From the NCBI RefSeq assembly GCF_030463535.1, contig NC_132901.1, forward strand, positions 841,980 to 905,979: a DNA stretch of 64,000 nt, read 5' to 3'. Positions 1 through 11,800 of the stretch are shown here, piece after piece. The DNA comes from Salminus brasiliensis (lineage: Eukaryota; Chordata; Actinopteri; Characiformes; Bryconidae). The notes beneath the pieces were generated by a model, which was given only the letters and a program-made list of their open reading frames with translations, was not told the DNA's origin and ran no database searches. The position numbers and the translations under genes are program-made. How positions within the stretch are numbered: position 1 is the first letter of the stretch; each line of letters starts with the position of its first letter.

Positions 1-1060
1 AAGAAAAACACAACTGAGACTGCTAATGTTGTTAGCATAGTTGGCTAATTTTCATCTGTAACCTGAACCAGAAACCTAGAAGCGAACAGTGTTTTCTGTA
101 AAGTTTATTTTGAGTACCGTACTTGCCAACAAAAGACTGCTAAATTTGTCAGCATTTATTTACTTTAGCTAATAAAGCTAAAAGCTAACTGTGTTTCCCG
201 TGTAGAGATTGTTTTAAACACATTCCCTGTGAAAATACCCGGCTAATACTGCTAATGTTGTTAGCATAGTTGGCTAATTGTCATTGGTAATGTGAACAAG
301 TACAACAGTTCTGTGTAAGAGACCTAGGTTTTCTGTAAAGTTTATTTTAAATACTTTACCTGCCTACAAATATATAAGTCTGCAAATTTGACAGCTATTG
401 ATAGCTAATAACGCTAAAAGTCTAAGAAAGCTAATTTTTATCTGTAAAAATTATATAAAAATGTAGAAAAGTGTTTTATCATTAAGCTAAACGCTGGTAG
501 CGTTTCTTGTAAAGATTGTTTAGAACGCATTCCTTGCTAAAAACAATCCGGTTGAGACTGCTAATGTTGTTAGCATAGTTGGCTAATTGTCTTCCATAAT
601 GTGAACAAGTAGAACAGTTCTGTGTAAAAAACAAAAATAAATAAATAAATAAATAAACTAGCTAGCTAGTGGCTAATTTTCATCTGTAAAGTGATCGTAA
701 GGCTAAAAGCTAACCATGTTGAAGCTTCCTTGAACACATTCCCTGCTAAAAAACTACAAATCCAGCTAAGACCGCTAACGTTGTTAGCTTTTCTTGCTGA
801 ATGTGAAGAAATCTGAGCGAAGCTAACAGTCACAGGGCTAGTTTGAATGGCTATGTTCGCTAACGTTCGCTAACGTAATGTAAACAAGCGAACAAGAAAG
901 CTAATAAAAGGACGGCTAGCTAACGCTAGGGCTATTTTGAGTGTGTTCCCTGCCATGGCTGCTAATGCTAGCTTCTTTTTTTGTTAATCTTCATCTGTAA
1001 TGTGTGCAGCTAGCGGCAGCTAGTCGTATCTAGCTGATTTTACCCTGCTACGATTAGCTG
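1..1060. repeat. Degenerate long-period repeat, GCTAA/TTAGC rich
   Basis: Three to four diverged copies of a 200-310 bp segment share a block around GCTAATGTTGTTAGC (near 25, 250, 560 and 775). That block is itself a small hairpin, GCTAA-TGTTG-TTAGC. No coding potential is seen. Confidence 0.6.
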
Positions 1061-1175
1061 CTTAGCTTAGCAAGGCTTTATTAAGCCTAATGACCGGCTT
1101 GACCAAAACCCGACAAACACACTGATAAAGCTCTGTCCTCTGTCTCTGTCTCACTTCTCCCAGGCTTGGATGAAT

Positions 1176-1322
1176 GACTGTGTGTGTGTGTGTGTGTGGG
1201 CGAGTGTGACGGAGTGTGTGAGTGTTAGTGTGTGAGTGTGTGAGTGTGAGTGTGTGAGTGTGAGTGTGAGTGTGTGAGTGTGTGAGTGTGAGTGTGAGTG
1301 TGTGAGTGTGTGAATGTGTGTT
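1176..1322. repeat. TG/GAGTGTGTG microsatellite
   Basis: Imperfect (TG)n mixed with GAGTG blocks. The ORFs over it are composition artefacts. Confidence 0.9.
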
Positions 1323-1673
1323 TTTTAGCCTCCAGAAAGCTGTCCTGGTTCTCACCGCAGGTGCAATCACTCCCACGGCTACCGGAAATCTCCTGCGTCA
1401 CTTCCTGTACTTGTGTTTCCTGGCTGCTCTGCGGTTTGTCGTAGCGCTGTGCAGCCTGGGGCGCTCGAGCGTGGAGAACCACCAAGAACCCTCCTCTACA
1501 TTTTCTCCTCTCTTCTTTTCTCTTCTTTTCTGGTACCAAAGCACTGTGCATCAGATGGAGGCCTGTTTCCACCAGGTAGAGGGAACATCGTCTGTTTACC
1601 TGCTGCTGCCAGCGGTGTTTATCCGAACCTGGGCTTATTCTACTGAGATCAGATCAAAATATTTTCACTTTTG

Positions 1674-2420
1674 CAGTAATGACTTCTAGGAATTTTGACT
1701 GTCGCAATTATGACTTCTAGAAATTTTGACTGTCGCATTATTGACTTCTAGAAGTTTTGACTGTCGCATTATTGACTTCTAGGAATTTTGACTGTCGCAA
1801 TTATAACTTCTAGAAATTCTGACTGTCGCAATTATAACTTCTAGAAATTCTGACTGTCGCATTATTGACTTCTGGAGATTTTGACAGTTGCAATAATAAC
1901 TTCTAGAAATTCTGACTGTCGCAATTATAACTTCTAGAAATTCTGACTGTCGCAATTATAACTTCTAGGAATTCTGACTGTCGCAATTATAACTTCTAGG
2001 AATTTTGACTGTCGCATTATTGACTTCTGGAGATTTTGACTGTCGCATTATTGACTTCTAGGAATTTTGACTGTCGCAATAATGACTTCTAGGAATTTTG
2101 ACTGTCGCAATTATGACCTTTAATGATTTTGACCATCGAATTAATGACTTCTGGAGATTCTGACTGTCACAAAAATAACTTCTAGGAATTTTGGCTGTCA
2201 CATTAATGACTTCTGAAGATTTTGACTGTCGCATAATTTATTTCTTGCAATTCTGACTGTCACAATAATGACTTCTAGTAATTTTGACTGTTGCAAAAAA
2301 GACTTCTGGAGATTTTCCCTGTCACTATAATGACTTCTAAGGAGTTTGACCTTCGAATGAATGACTTTAAAGGCTTTTTCTATTAAGACTGTAACTCTTA
2401 CAACAGAGATTTCGACTACG
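1674..2420. repeat. 31-bp minisatellite
   Basis: About 23 copies of a 31-bp unit with core TTTTGACTGTCGCA followed by a GACTTCTAG block; copies become more diverged toward the right end. Intergenic. Confidence 0.9.
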
Positions 2421-4100
2421 TCACACTAATGACTTTTGGCACAGTCTGCCAGAACTTCAGCTTGAGTCATACTAAACAGTCAACTGAAGATTTGGTCAGG
2501 GATGGGGGAAAAAAATACAGGCACTATCTCCTACTTTCTCCTACTTGATGGAAACGACCCTTCACAGCCTTCGACTGATCTGCCGCTGATGGCAACGCAC
2601 AGTTGTAAATAACGTGGCCTAATGAAGCCAGGCATTCTCACCCAGTTCATAACTAGCCTCCGCTAGTACTGATTCAGTTCTCTAGCTTGGTGCTCCTCGG
2701 CTGATAGAACATGTGCTGGTCATTTTTTTACCTGAGTGTGATGATCTGCTATGGGCACCACAGGGAAAAGCTGAAATTAAGACTTTATGTTCTAGATTTT
2801 ACAGTGTATCAAACCCCTGCCATCATCTGAAACATTATCTGTTGTCTTTTCCTATGTTAGCACAGATTAGCGGTGTTAGCCAAGCCTGTTTGCCTTTGCT
2901 TTGACTTTCTGTTTCTGTTCCTTTTATTTTGTTGTTGTTGTTGGTTTTATTTTTTGTTCCATTTATGTGAGCGTACATTAAAGGTATATGGATCTGCAGG
3001 CCAGTCTGTTTACCTGTTCTGTAAAGAAACCCTCATTTCTGACACCTAAGCCAAAAATACAGGAGTCATCCAGACGAATCCCAACCTGTAGTGCGAGATG
3101 TTCCAACCCAGACCTGCCGAGTCTGGCGGCTTTTCAAAGCTCTTGTTCCAAAACCTGGAGATGTTCGTTGTCGTTGTTGTTGGTGGTGTTTTTTTTTTTT
3201 ATTGTATTATTATTAATTTTTTTTTTGCTCTTTTTTCATATTTTTTCTTCATTCTTTTTCGATGGAGTCGTCTGAGTCTCATTTAAGAGGAGCTGAAACA
3301 CTAACCGGCTGCGCCCTCCTGCCTAATTCAGTCGTCCGTCATCGGCTCCAGATCTTCATCCGTCTATGTTTCCCAGCTCATTAATCCCAGTCTCTGTAAG
3401 GGAATCATTATAGGGCTACACCCTATTTTTATACCACCATTCTGTACCAGCGGCTTTCTTCCTGTCTTAGAGTTCAGAGTTTTTTGCGGTGCCTTTAAGA
3501 CTGATATATGTAAATGAGCTCTGTTCTGATTGGCCAGAAATGTTTCTTATAACCGTAGCATGAACCAGGTTAAACGCTAAATGCTAATTCAAATGCGTTG
3601 GCCAAACCTGATGGCCTGGGGAGCGTAAGCAAGGACAGTGTGCTGATCCAGGGTACTGGCCCTTTAATAGAGGTCAGGCTAAATCATTAGCCGCTTGAGG
3701 CTAAATCGTAGCGCCTGCTTTCTAATGCGTTTAAATAACGTATTTCTGAATGTGAGCATGGCTGATGTCTGCTAATCTTCACAGTTCATGCTTAGTTGCT
3801 AGGCTAGGCTAGGCTAGGCTAATGACTGACTAGCTCTTGGAAGGGTTTTGAGTTAAGCACACATTTAAAGTTTTGTGGAATTGCTGGTCGAGGGTTTGAA
3901 GAGTATGCTGTATGTATTCGTACATATTTGGGCTTTCAAACTCTCAGAAATACAGATTTCCCTTTGCTTGAAATGGGACTTTGACTCGAATTAGCCTTCA
4001 GAGAGCCATTACATGTGCTAAAGCTCTTGTGCTAATGCTAATCTTGGCGACATTTACCTCTATTTTGGGCCAGTTTGACAGCAGATTGTAATATTCTGTA
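2421..4100. other. Intergenic, no gene seen
   Basis: AT-rich sequence with TTG trinucleotide runs near 2930 and 3168, T-runs near 3190-3250 and a short GGCTA array at 3797-3822. No exon with supporting splice sites or recognisable protein was found. Confidence 0.5.
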
Positions 4101-4106
4101 ATTGCA

Positions 4107-4107
<1 letters not shown>

Positions 4108-4173
<66 letters not shown>
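4108..4173. repeat. (AT)n microsatellite
   Basis: Uninterrupted alternating AT of about 65 bp, bordered by short inverted flanks (GTAATTGCAGT and CACTGCAATTGC). Confidence 0.95.
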
Positions 4174-4176
<3 letters not shown>

Positions 4177-5059
4177 TGCAATTGCATGCTACCAGTGCTA
4201 GGTAGGTAAATGCTAACAGTCATCCTGTGATATGTGAAGCTCCACCATAGCTTCTGTCGCAAATTGCCACCGAACACGTGCAACACCACTGGAGCTCAAC
4301 ACCCTTAAAGTAGAACGGCCGCTAACATCAGCTAACCCACCCAGACAGAGCCAGCGCTTAGACTGGTGCACCACCCGAAACCCTCAGGCAGATAACTGCA
4401 AAATCAACAATGTAGCCACGTAGCATGTGGAAGTCATCTGCTGCTACTTAAAGGTGTCCAAAGCCTTGACGCTAAACCTCAAAATGTTACTCAGACAGAC
4501 TGTTTCTTCTATTTTGTCTTTCTTGGCTTCTTGTTTTTGCCGTTTTTTTGTTGTTGTTGTTGTTGTTGTTAGTTTTTTTTTCTCCTGTACTTCTTCTCAT
4601 GTGATCTGAAATGTACCAACTGAATAACTTCATCAAGCGTCATCAAATTCATGTCCCAGCAATGCTAATCCGGCTAAAAGCTGTCGAGAATTGGTTAGCG
4701 TAACAGCTAACAAGCCCCTTTAGGCTTTGATTGCTTATCGGCAGCATTAGCATGTTTGGGTGAGCTAAGCTGCCTTCTCCCTAAGAAGGTAAACAGCTGC
4801 AGGAGTTTAGCAGGACATCCAGAACGTAGCACTTTACAGATAATCCGCCGTATTCACAGACTAGCGCGTTAGCAGACTGCTTCAGTCTCTGTGTTTGTGA
4901 AGACAGGACCAGGTCATTAGCATTAGCATACAGTATGAGGCCCAAAGGCACGTCATGATTAGCACAACCCCAAACTGAGAAGCTAGTTAAGACATGTTAG
5001 CATTACACTTCTACTGGCTTTGAGTTCTTGTGGGTAAAATTGGTATCCCTGTCCAAAAA

Positions 5060-5066
<7 letters not shown>

Positions 5067-5105
<39 letters not shown>
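5067..5105. repeat. (AAT)n microsatellite
   Basis: About 12 AAT units in intergenic DNA. Confidence 0.95.
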
Positions 5106-5106
<1 letters not shown>

Positions 5107-6780
5107 CTAAAAACTGCATTAAAATGATTGTATCTCCAGTTACCAGCATTATTAAGGAGACGAGTGTATACGGGAGGGTCTGGACGGTCCACTCAGACGC
5201 TGGACAACATTCTCGGTCACTCTTGGATTAATGCTGGCTACGAGGACTGTGGAGACGACCAGCTTGCTACTGGACACTCGTGTCACTGATATGTGCAGAA
5301 GGTTAGCGGAAAGTTATGGATAACGATGAAGGCCATTTTGAGCGTGGATCAGAAGCGATTCCTCGTTCCCGAGCCTGCAACTGGAAATGGACGTCCCGGA
5401 GATTGGGTTGATGGAATTTGTAAGGAGGAATTACAGTGGAATCGGGCCAATGTTGGAGGTTTGGAATAAACTGAACGTGCAAGCTGACTCAAACTGTCCA
5501 CTGCCTGTCCGTTGCCTTACGGGCTTATTGGGATGGTAACTGACCCGACCGTAACTAGCCTGATTAGCTAGAAGGCCCTTTAAGATCGGCATGCATTCAC
5601 CTCATTTTCACGTAGTAATTTGGTTTATTACGTATAAAAAAAGATGTTTTCCCAGTGGGCCTGCAGAGATGTTCTCAGAGATGTAGATACCGACTGACCA
5701 ACGTAGCTTCCAAGTGCTAATTCAGTGCTAATGTTCTCTGAGGAGAAGCTCTTTCGCCTAACAGGTGACGCCGGGACGCTAATATCCGGCTAACTTCATT
5801 ACACTACAGGGCGAAACCGGGCTATCCGTCATCGTAGCGTCTCTGAGGATCCTCAGCTCTGCACAAATCCATCCTTCAGCTTCCTGAGGAACCTCTTCAG
5901 AACGTCTTATTTTCATTAAAAAAAGCATTAGCATTTCTTTAGCCAACCTAAAAACTTTTACCACAGCACAAACATCAACAGTCACGGCCGGTAAAGGCAG
6001 ATTAGCCTTCGCCACAGCACGGCTAACTTCTGGGGTGGGAAATACGATGCTTAGCATAGTTAGCTTAGCTTTCATTTAGCAGGGGAAAAAATCTTGAACT
6101 GCTAACCCAGCTATAAACTTGAGTTTTCCTCAGTTAGCATGGCTAGACGGAAGCTGTAGGCAAGCTAGGCTAAGCGTTGAATGAGTTTATCTTGATCGAG
6201 CTAACTCGTTAGCCTGGATAACCAGACAAAACAGCAGGGATTTGCAGATTGAAAAAGTATCGATGCTCTGGATAGCCAAAGATTTAAGTTCTCGCCACGA
6301 AACAGTCCATTTAGTCTCGTAAATTATTATAAATGTTTCTGTACTGAAATTATTCGCTTAATTTCGGGCAAAGAAACGCTACGACTTTTGGTTCTTTGGA
6401 CGTTTTAGTCTATCAAGTTTTCTGGACCTTTTTGTTTTAATTTGATTTATTGGCTATTATTCAGTGTTGTTGCTTTTTTAAATATTAGTTGCGAAAATAT
6501 TAAATTTTATATTTAAAAAAAATGCTCTAATTCTTTAGTTTGGAAAACATTTGGTCACGTTTATTAAATATTACTTATCAGTGAGATTATCTATCAGCTG
6601 TATCAATGTTTTTAATGTTAACTAGAAATGTAGCATTGTAGCTCGCCCCTGAGCAGACCTGAGGCCTCCGTTGCTATGGTTACACTGTTGTTATGGTTGT
6701 GTGACACTTCAGCAAACGTCGGTGACCGGTCGCTACGTGTGAATACACTCATTTTTATTAATATCTATTATTCATATTGC
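5106..6780. other. Intergenic, no gene seen
   Basis: Unique-looking AT-rich DNA with many GCTAA/TTAGC words. No convincing exon or RNA gene. Confidence 0.45.
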
Positions 6781-7100
6781 CGCTTGCCGAGTGGTCTCGG
6801 GGCCTGAGAACCCGCTGCAGGCCGTAAATCCTCCCTGCTGGGTGATTTAGCACGGGGGGGGGGGGGCTGAGGGGGCAGATGGCGGGTGAGTCCGCGCGGC
6901 GTAATCCGAACCGCCTCCCGTTTGTTGACGTGGTCACCATGGTACCGCCGCGAGTGACAGACGTGTACGCGCGCTCAGCTGTTCGGCGGGAATGTGGAGA
7001 GCGCACTTCCAGAGAAGCAGTAAAAATCTGGGGGTGAAGGGGGTGGGGGGGTGATGGGGGTGGGGGGGTGATGGTGGGTGGGGGGGGTTGGGGGGTCAAT
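6780..7100 (+). promoter_or_regulatory. Isolated CpG-rich patch with G-runs
   Basis: A GC- and CpG-rich block (6780-7015) stands out from AT-rich surroundings and is bordered by pure G runs at 6854-6867 and 7021-7099 that could form G-quadruplexes. At 6879 ATGGCGG is followed at once by GTGAGT, resembling a first exon with a splice donor. No downstream exon was identified, so an orphan promoter or enhancer is only a possibility. Confidence 0.3.
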
Positions 7101-7199
7101 TACTCTGAAATCACGAGGGAAAAAAATATACAACTAGAGAATTAAATATATATTTATGACATGGTATAAAAATGATGTGGGGGCGGGGCTTTTTATGTT

Positions 7200-7565
7200 T
7201 AAAACAAACTAGCATAAAACTAGCATGAAACCACAGATTAATGCTAGTCCGAGCTGTTTTCAAACTTTACATTATCTTGAATTATGCTAACAGCAACAAA
7301 AGCTAGCCGAGTGAGTTAGCATTACCCACATTTAGTCATGCTAGCTGCTGGCTTTCCCCAAGCTTTTGTTTTCACACACTGTTAGCATCATTAGCATCTT
7401 GTGTTGAGCTACACTTTTAGCACTGAGGGGGAAAATAAAAAAGTGTGGCTTAAAAGCCCAAAGGAAGCTTAGCCGTCGACAAAGTTTAGCACCTTTAGCT
7501 TAGCGTATATAAAAAGCTAGCCTCTAGTTTACACTCTTGACATTCGGCTGTGGGTCAGTCTGACA
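7200..7565. repeat. Copy 1 of a locally duplicated segment
   Basis: Closely related to 8410-8835, sharing blocks such as AAACTTTACATTATCTTGAA, the CAGCAACAAAAGCTAGCCGA block and a TTTTGTTTTCACACACTGTT block. It lacks two short insertions present in the other copy. Confidence 0.85.
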
Positions 7566-7972
7566 GGCGAACTCTTAGGATGTCGGACGGCGGAGCTGGG
7601 AGCGACGTCACACCTGAGTTGACTAAAGCTAAGGACTTCGGAGTTTCCCACAACTGGTGTTAGCATTGCCTCTGTTTTGGGGCTTCAGAGCTGGGTTAGC
7701 ACAGTCAGCAGTCAAATCCCAGGTCGTGCTGCTTGCCATCGGCAGCCGGAGTCAGAGGGAGCACAAGTGGCCAGAAATGAAATGAAAAATTCCAGAGCGA
7801 AGCTTTAAAATGGGAATTATTTCGTCCCAACTGGAGGAATCTAAGCTGCAGTAAATATTAGGGATCGCATCCGACTGGGCAACCTTTTTATTTTTTGTGA
7901 AAATCGCCTGGCTTCGGACCCTGTACGACTGAAATCAGACGGAAAACGTCTTTAAAATCATGAACATGGTTC

Positions 7973-7978
7973 TTTATT
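7973..7978 (-). terminator. Candidate mttp polyadenylation signal
   Basis: TTTATT on the plus strand is AATAAA on the mttp strand, about 880 bp past the stop codon. Other TTTATT sites exist near 8068 and 7886, so the used site is uncertain. Confidence 0.3.
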
Positions 7979-8409
7979 CACGTTTACATCGTCAAAAATT
8001 AACCCCTGAAGAATATTTACAGCGACCCATACAAAAGATGAAACACATAATTTACAATAAAATGCTGATTTATTTCCTCCTTGCCTCGAAATACGAAACG
8101 ACTGTAAACATCATCTGCTATTTCACTGGTTCTTCCTTGGCTGCGTTGCCTGAGGTGTGTTCGGAATTGGTTCGACCAAATAAATAACCTAGGAGCCTGA
8201 TATTACACCTGTCATAACACATTATAAACATAAACATCGCACAACACCAATTACAGCGGCTAAACGGGGAGTCCTGATGGCCGAACATCTATAAATTATT
8301 CATTACTGACAGTAAAAGCTTGTATTTTTGCAAAAAAAACAAAAAGAAAATGGACATCATGTGTTGTTTTGACTCTGTAAACGAGCTAACCTGCACCAGG
8401 CCAGCAAAA

Positions 8410-8835
8410 ACTAGCTAAAACTAGCACAAACTAGCATAAAACCACAAATTAAAGCTAGTCCGAGCTGTTTTTTTTCCAGGAGGATTATCAAACTTTACAT
8501 TATCTTGAATGAATTTCAGCCCAAATTATGCTAACAGCAACAAAAGCTAGCCGAATGAGTTAGCATTACCCACATTCAGTCGTGCTAGCTGCTGGCTTTC
8601 TCCACGCTTTTGTTTTCACACACTGTTAGCATCATTAGCATCTTGTGTTGAGCTACACTTTTAGCACTGAGGGGGGGGGGGAATTCGCTATGAAGGGAGA
8701 TGCTACTTCAAAGCCCACCGAAGGCTAGCCGTCTAAAGAGCTTAGCACCCTTAGCTTAGCGTACATTAAAAGCTACTTCTATTTAAAAAGTCAAGTTTAC
8801 ACTCGTGAGGCATTCAGCCAACTCAGCCCGGGACG
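8410..8835. repeat. Copy 2 of the duplicated segment, next to the mttp stop
   Basis: Same sequence as 7200-7565, about 1.2 kb away in direct orientation. This copy ends about 20 bp before the mttp stop codon, so it forms part of the mttp 3'UTR if the 7973 poly(A) site is used. Confidence 0.85.
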
Positions 8836-8855
8836 CTAGTTCGGCTTTAGCGGGT

Positions 8856-11800
8856 CTACCAGGCGCTGTCGAACACTTTCTTGCACATGTTGGAGTTTTC
8901 CTGATGTAGAGGGAACTCTGAGCCGGGAATCAGCACCTCCTTGCTCCTCTGCCAGGCGAAGGGCTTTCCGGAGGCTAGCTTCTCCACCTTAGACACCGAC
9001 TCCCTACAAAAACAAGAGACACAACCACAGGTCACAAACGCAGCCACGGCTAACAATGAGCCTCATAGCAGGTACTGTGTGTACGGCTTTTTACTGATAT
9101 ACTATTTGGACAAAAGTATTGGGACACCTGCTCACTCGGACACAGTTCTTCCACTGCTCCACAGCTCCTCAATGCTGGGGGGCTTTATACCCCTCTACTA
9201 GCCCACGCCTGGCATTATTAGGCAGTATGGAGCCAATAGGGTCATGATGTTGATCTGCTCCAGAGAGATGGTCCTATTCTATTGGCAGTACTTCTTCTCT
9301 ACAGGGACTAGACAAGCTGTGTGTGCATTTGCACATCTGTGTTAGCAATGGGTGCAGCTTAAACTAGCTGAATGCATTCATTAGAAAGGGTGTCCGCAAA
9401 CTTTTGGACATATGGTGTAGACGGTGTGCGGCTGAAGCTAGTACCTGAAGGGGAAGGTGGTTTTGTCCATCTGCATGCAGACGAGGAACGGGTAGTTGGA
9501 GAACTGAACAGTGGTGATGAAGTCCAGAGCTGCCTCCATATCAAAGCTCACCTCCAGTCCCACACTCAGGAAATCGGCGTCCACCGTCACATTACCCACA
9601 ACCACCAGAGCACCCCTGGAGAGAGAACAGGTACGCTTAGAGTGACTTCACAATGATCTTGATGCATTATAGAGCGCCTCCTACACTTCCTGTAGTGTAT
9701 TACAGTCTGTCAGAATGAGCGTGTGGATCATATGATCATTATAGAGCATTATAGAGCGCCCCCTACGCTTCCTGTAGTGTATTACAGTCTGTCAGAATGA
9801 GCGTGTGATCATAGGATCATTATAGAGTATTATAGAGCGCCCCCTACGGTTCCTGTAGTGTATTACAGTCTGTCAGAATGAGCGTGTGGATCATATGATC
9901 ATTATAGAGCGCCCCCTACGCTTCCTGTAGTGTATTACAGTCTGTCAGAATGAGCGTGTGATCATAGGATCATTATAGAGCATTATAGAGCACCCCCTAC
10001 GCTTCCTGTAGCGTATTACAGTCTGTCAGAATGAGCGTGTGGATCATATGAACATTATAGAGCATTATAGAGCGCCCCCTACGCTTCCTGTAGCGTATTA
10101 CAGTCTGTCAGAATGAGCGTGTGGATCATATGAACATTATAGAGCATTATAGAGCGCCCCCTACGCTTCCTGTAGTGTATTACAGTCTGTCAGAATGAGC
10201 GTGTGATCATAGGATCATTATAGAGCATTATAGAGCGCCCCCTACGCTTCCTGTAGTGTATTACAGTCTGTCAGAATGAGCGTGTGGATCATATGAACAT
10301 TATAGAGCATTATAGAGCGCCCCCTACACTTCCTGTAGTGTATTACAGTCTGTCAGAATGAGCGTGTGGATCATATGATCATTATAGAGCATTATAGAGC
10401 GCCCCCTATGCTTCCTGTAGTGTATTACAGTCTGTCAGAATGAGCGTGTGATCATAGGATCATTATAGAGTATTATAGAGCGCCCCCTACGGTTCCTGTA
10501 GTGTATTACAGTCTGTCAGAATGAGCGTGTGGATCATATGATCATTATAGAGCGCCCCCTACGCTTCCTGTAGTGTATTACAGTCTGTCAGAATGAGCGT
10601 GTGATCATAGGATCATTATAGAGCATTATAGAGCACCCCCTACGCTTCCTGTAGCGTATTACAGTCTGTCAGAATGAGCGTGTGGATCATATGAACATTA
10701 TAGAGCATTATAGAGCGCCCCCTACGCTTCCTGTAGCGTATTACAGTCTGTCAGAATGAGCGTGTGGATCATATGAACATTATAGAGCATTATAGAGCGC
10801 CCCCTACGCTTCCTGTAGTGTATTACAGTCTGTCAGAATGAGCGTGTGATCATAGGATCATTATAGAGCATTATAGAGCGCCCCCTACGCTTCCTGTAGT
10901 GTATTACAGTCTGTCAGAATGAGCGTGTGGATCATATGAACATTATAGAGCATTATAGAGCGCCCCCTACACTTCCTGTAGTGTATTACAGTCTGTCAGA
11001 ATGAGCGTGTGGATCATATGAACATTATAGAGCATTATAGAGCGCCCCCTACACTTCCTGTAGTGTATTACAGTCTGTCAGAATGAGCGTGTGGATCATA
11101 TGAACATTATAGAGCATTATAGAGCGCCCCCTACGCTTCCTGTAGTGTATTACAGTCTGTAAGAATGAGCGTGTGGATCATATGAACATTATAGAGCATT
11201 ATAGAGCACCCCCTACGCTTCCTGTAGTGTATTACAGTCTGTCAGAATGACTAAGATGGATGGTATGAACATTAAAGAGCATTAGCCTTTCCCGTAATGA
11301 GAATAATAAATGACTAATTAGCTTTGTTGATTAAACACCGCAGACACACTAAGCTCCTTGAGGACAGATCGAGATGGCGGGCTCAGCTCAGCTGACGCAG
11401 CCGTCTGGCTAATCTCTCGCCTGTCCATCTTTATTGCCCCACTCGAAATGGCTACCAGTGATCAACGGGTTTGATGGTGGCATGCGGAGCCTGTGGACCT
11501 TAGAGAGCTGCGGTTTATTCGCATCTATACATAGCCCGCCTTTCCGTCTGTCTGCCTGTCTGGGTGCGAGCGCCTGTATGTGTGTGTGCGTTTATACGCC
11601 TTAGCAAACGAGGTAGCGCTCAATTCCCCGAATCATACACCTGCCCCTGCCTATCCGGAGCGCTGGCTGGCAGCAGCAGGGAGAAAGATGCCAGATGCCA
11701 TCCGCATAACAAAGAACAGACCCCTCACCTCCTTATTTACTGTAAATCCAACCCCCAGCCTTAAGCTGCATCCCACAGTGCTAAGCGCGCTAGCTTCCAA

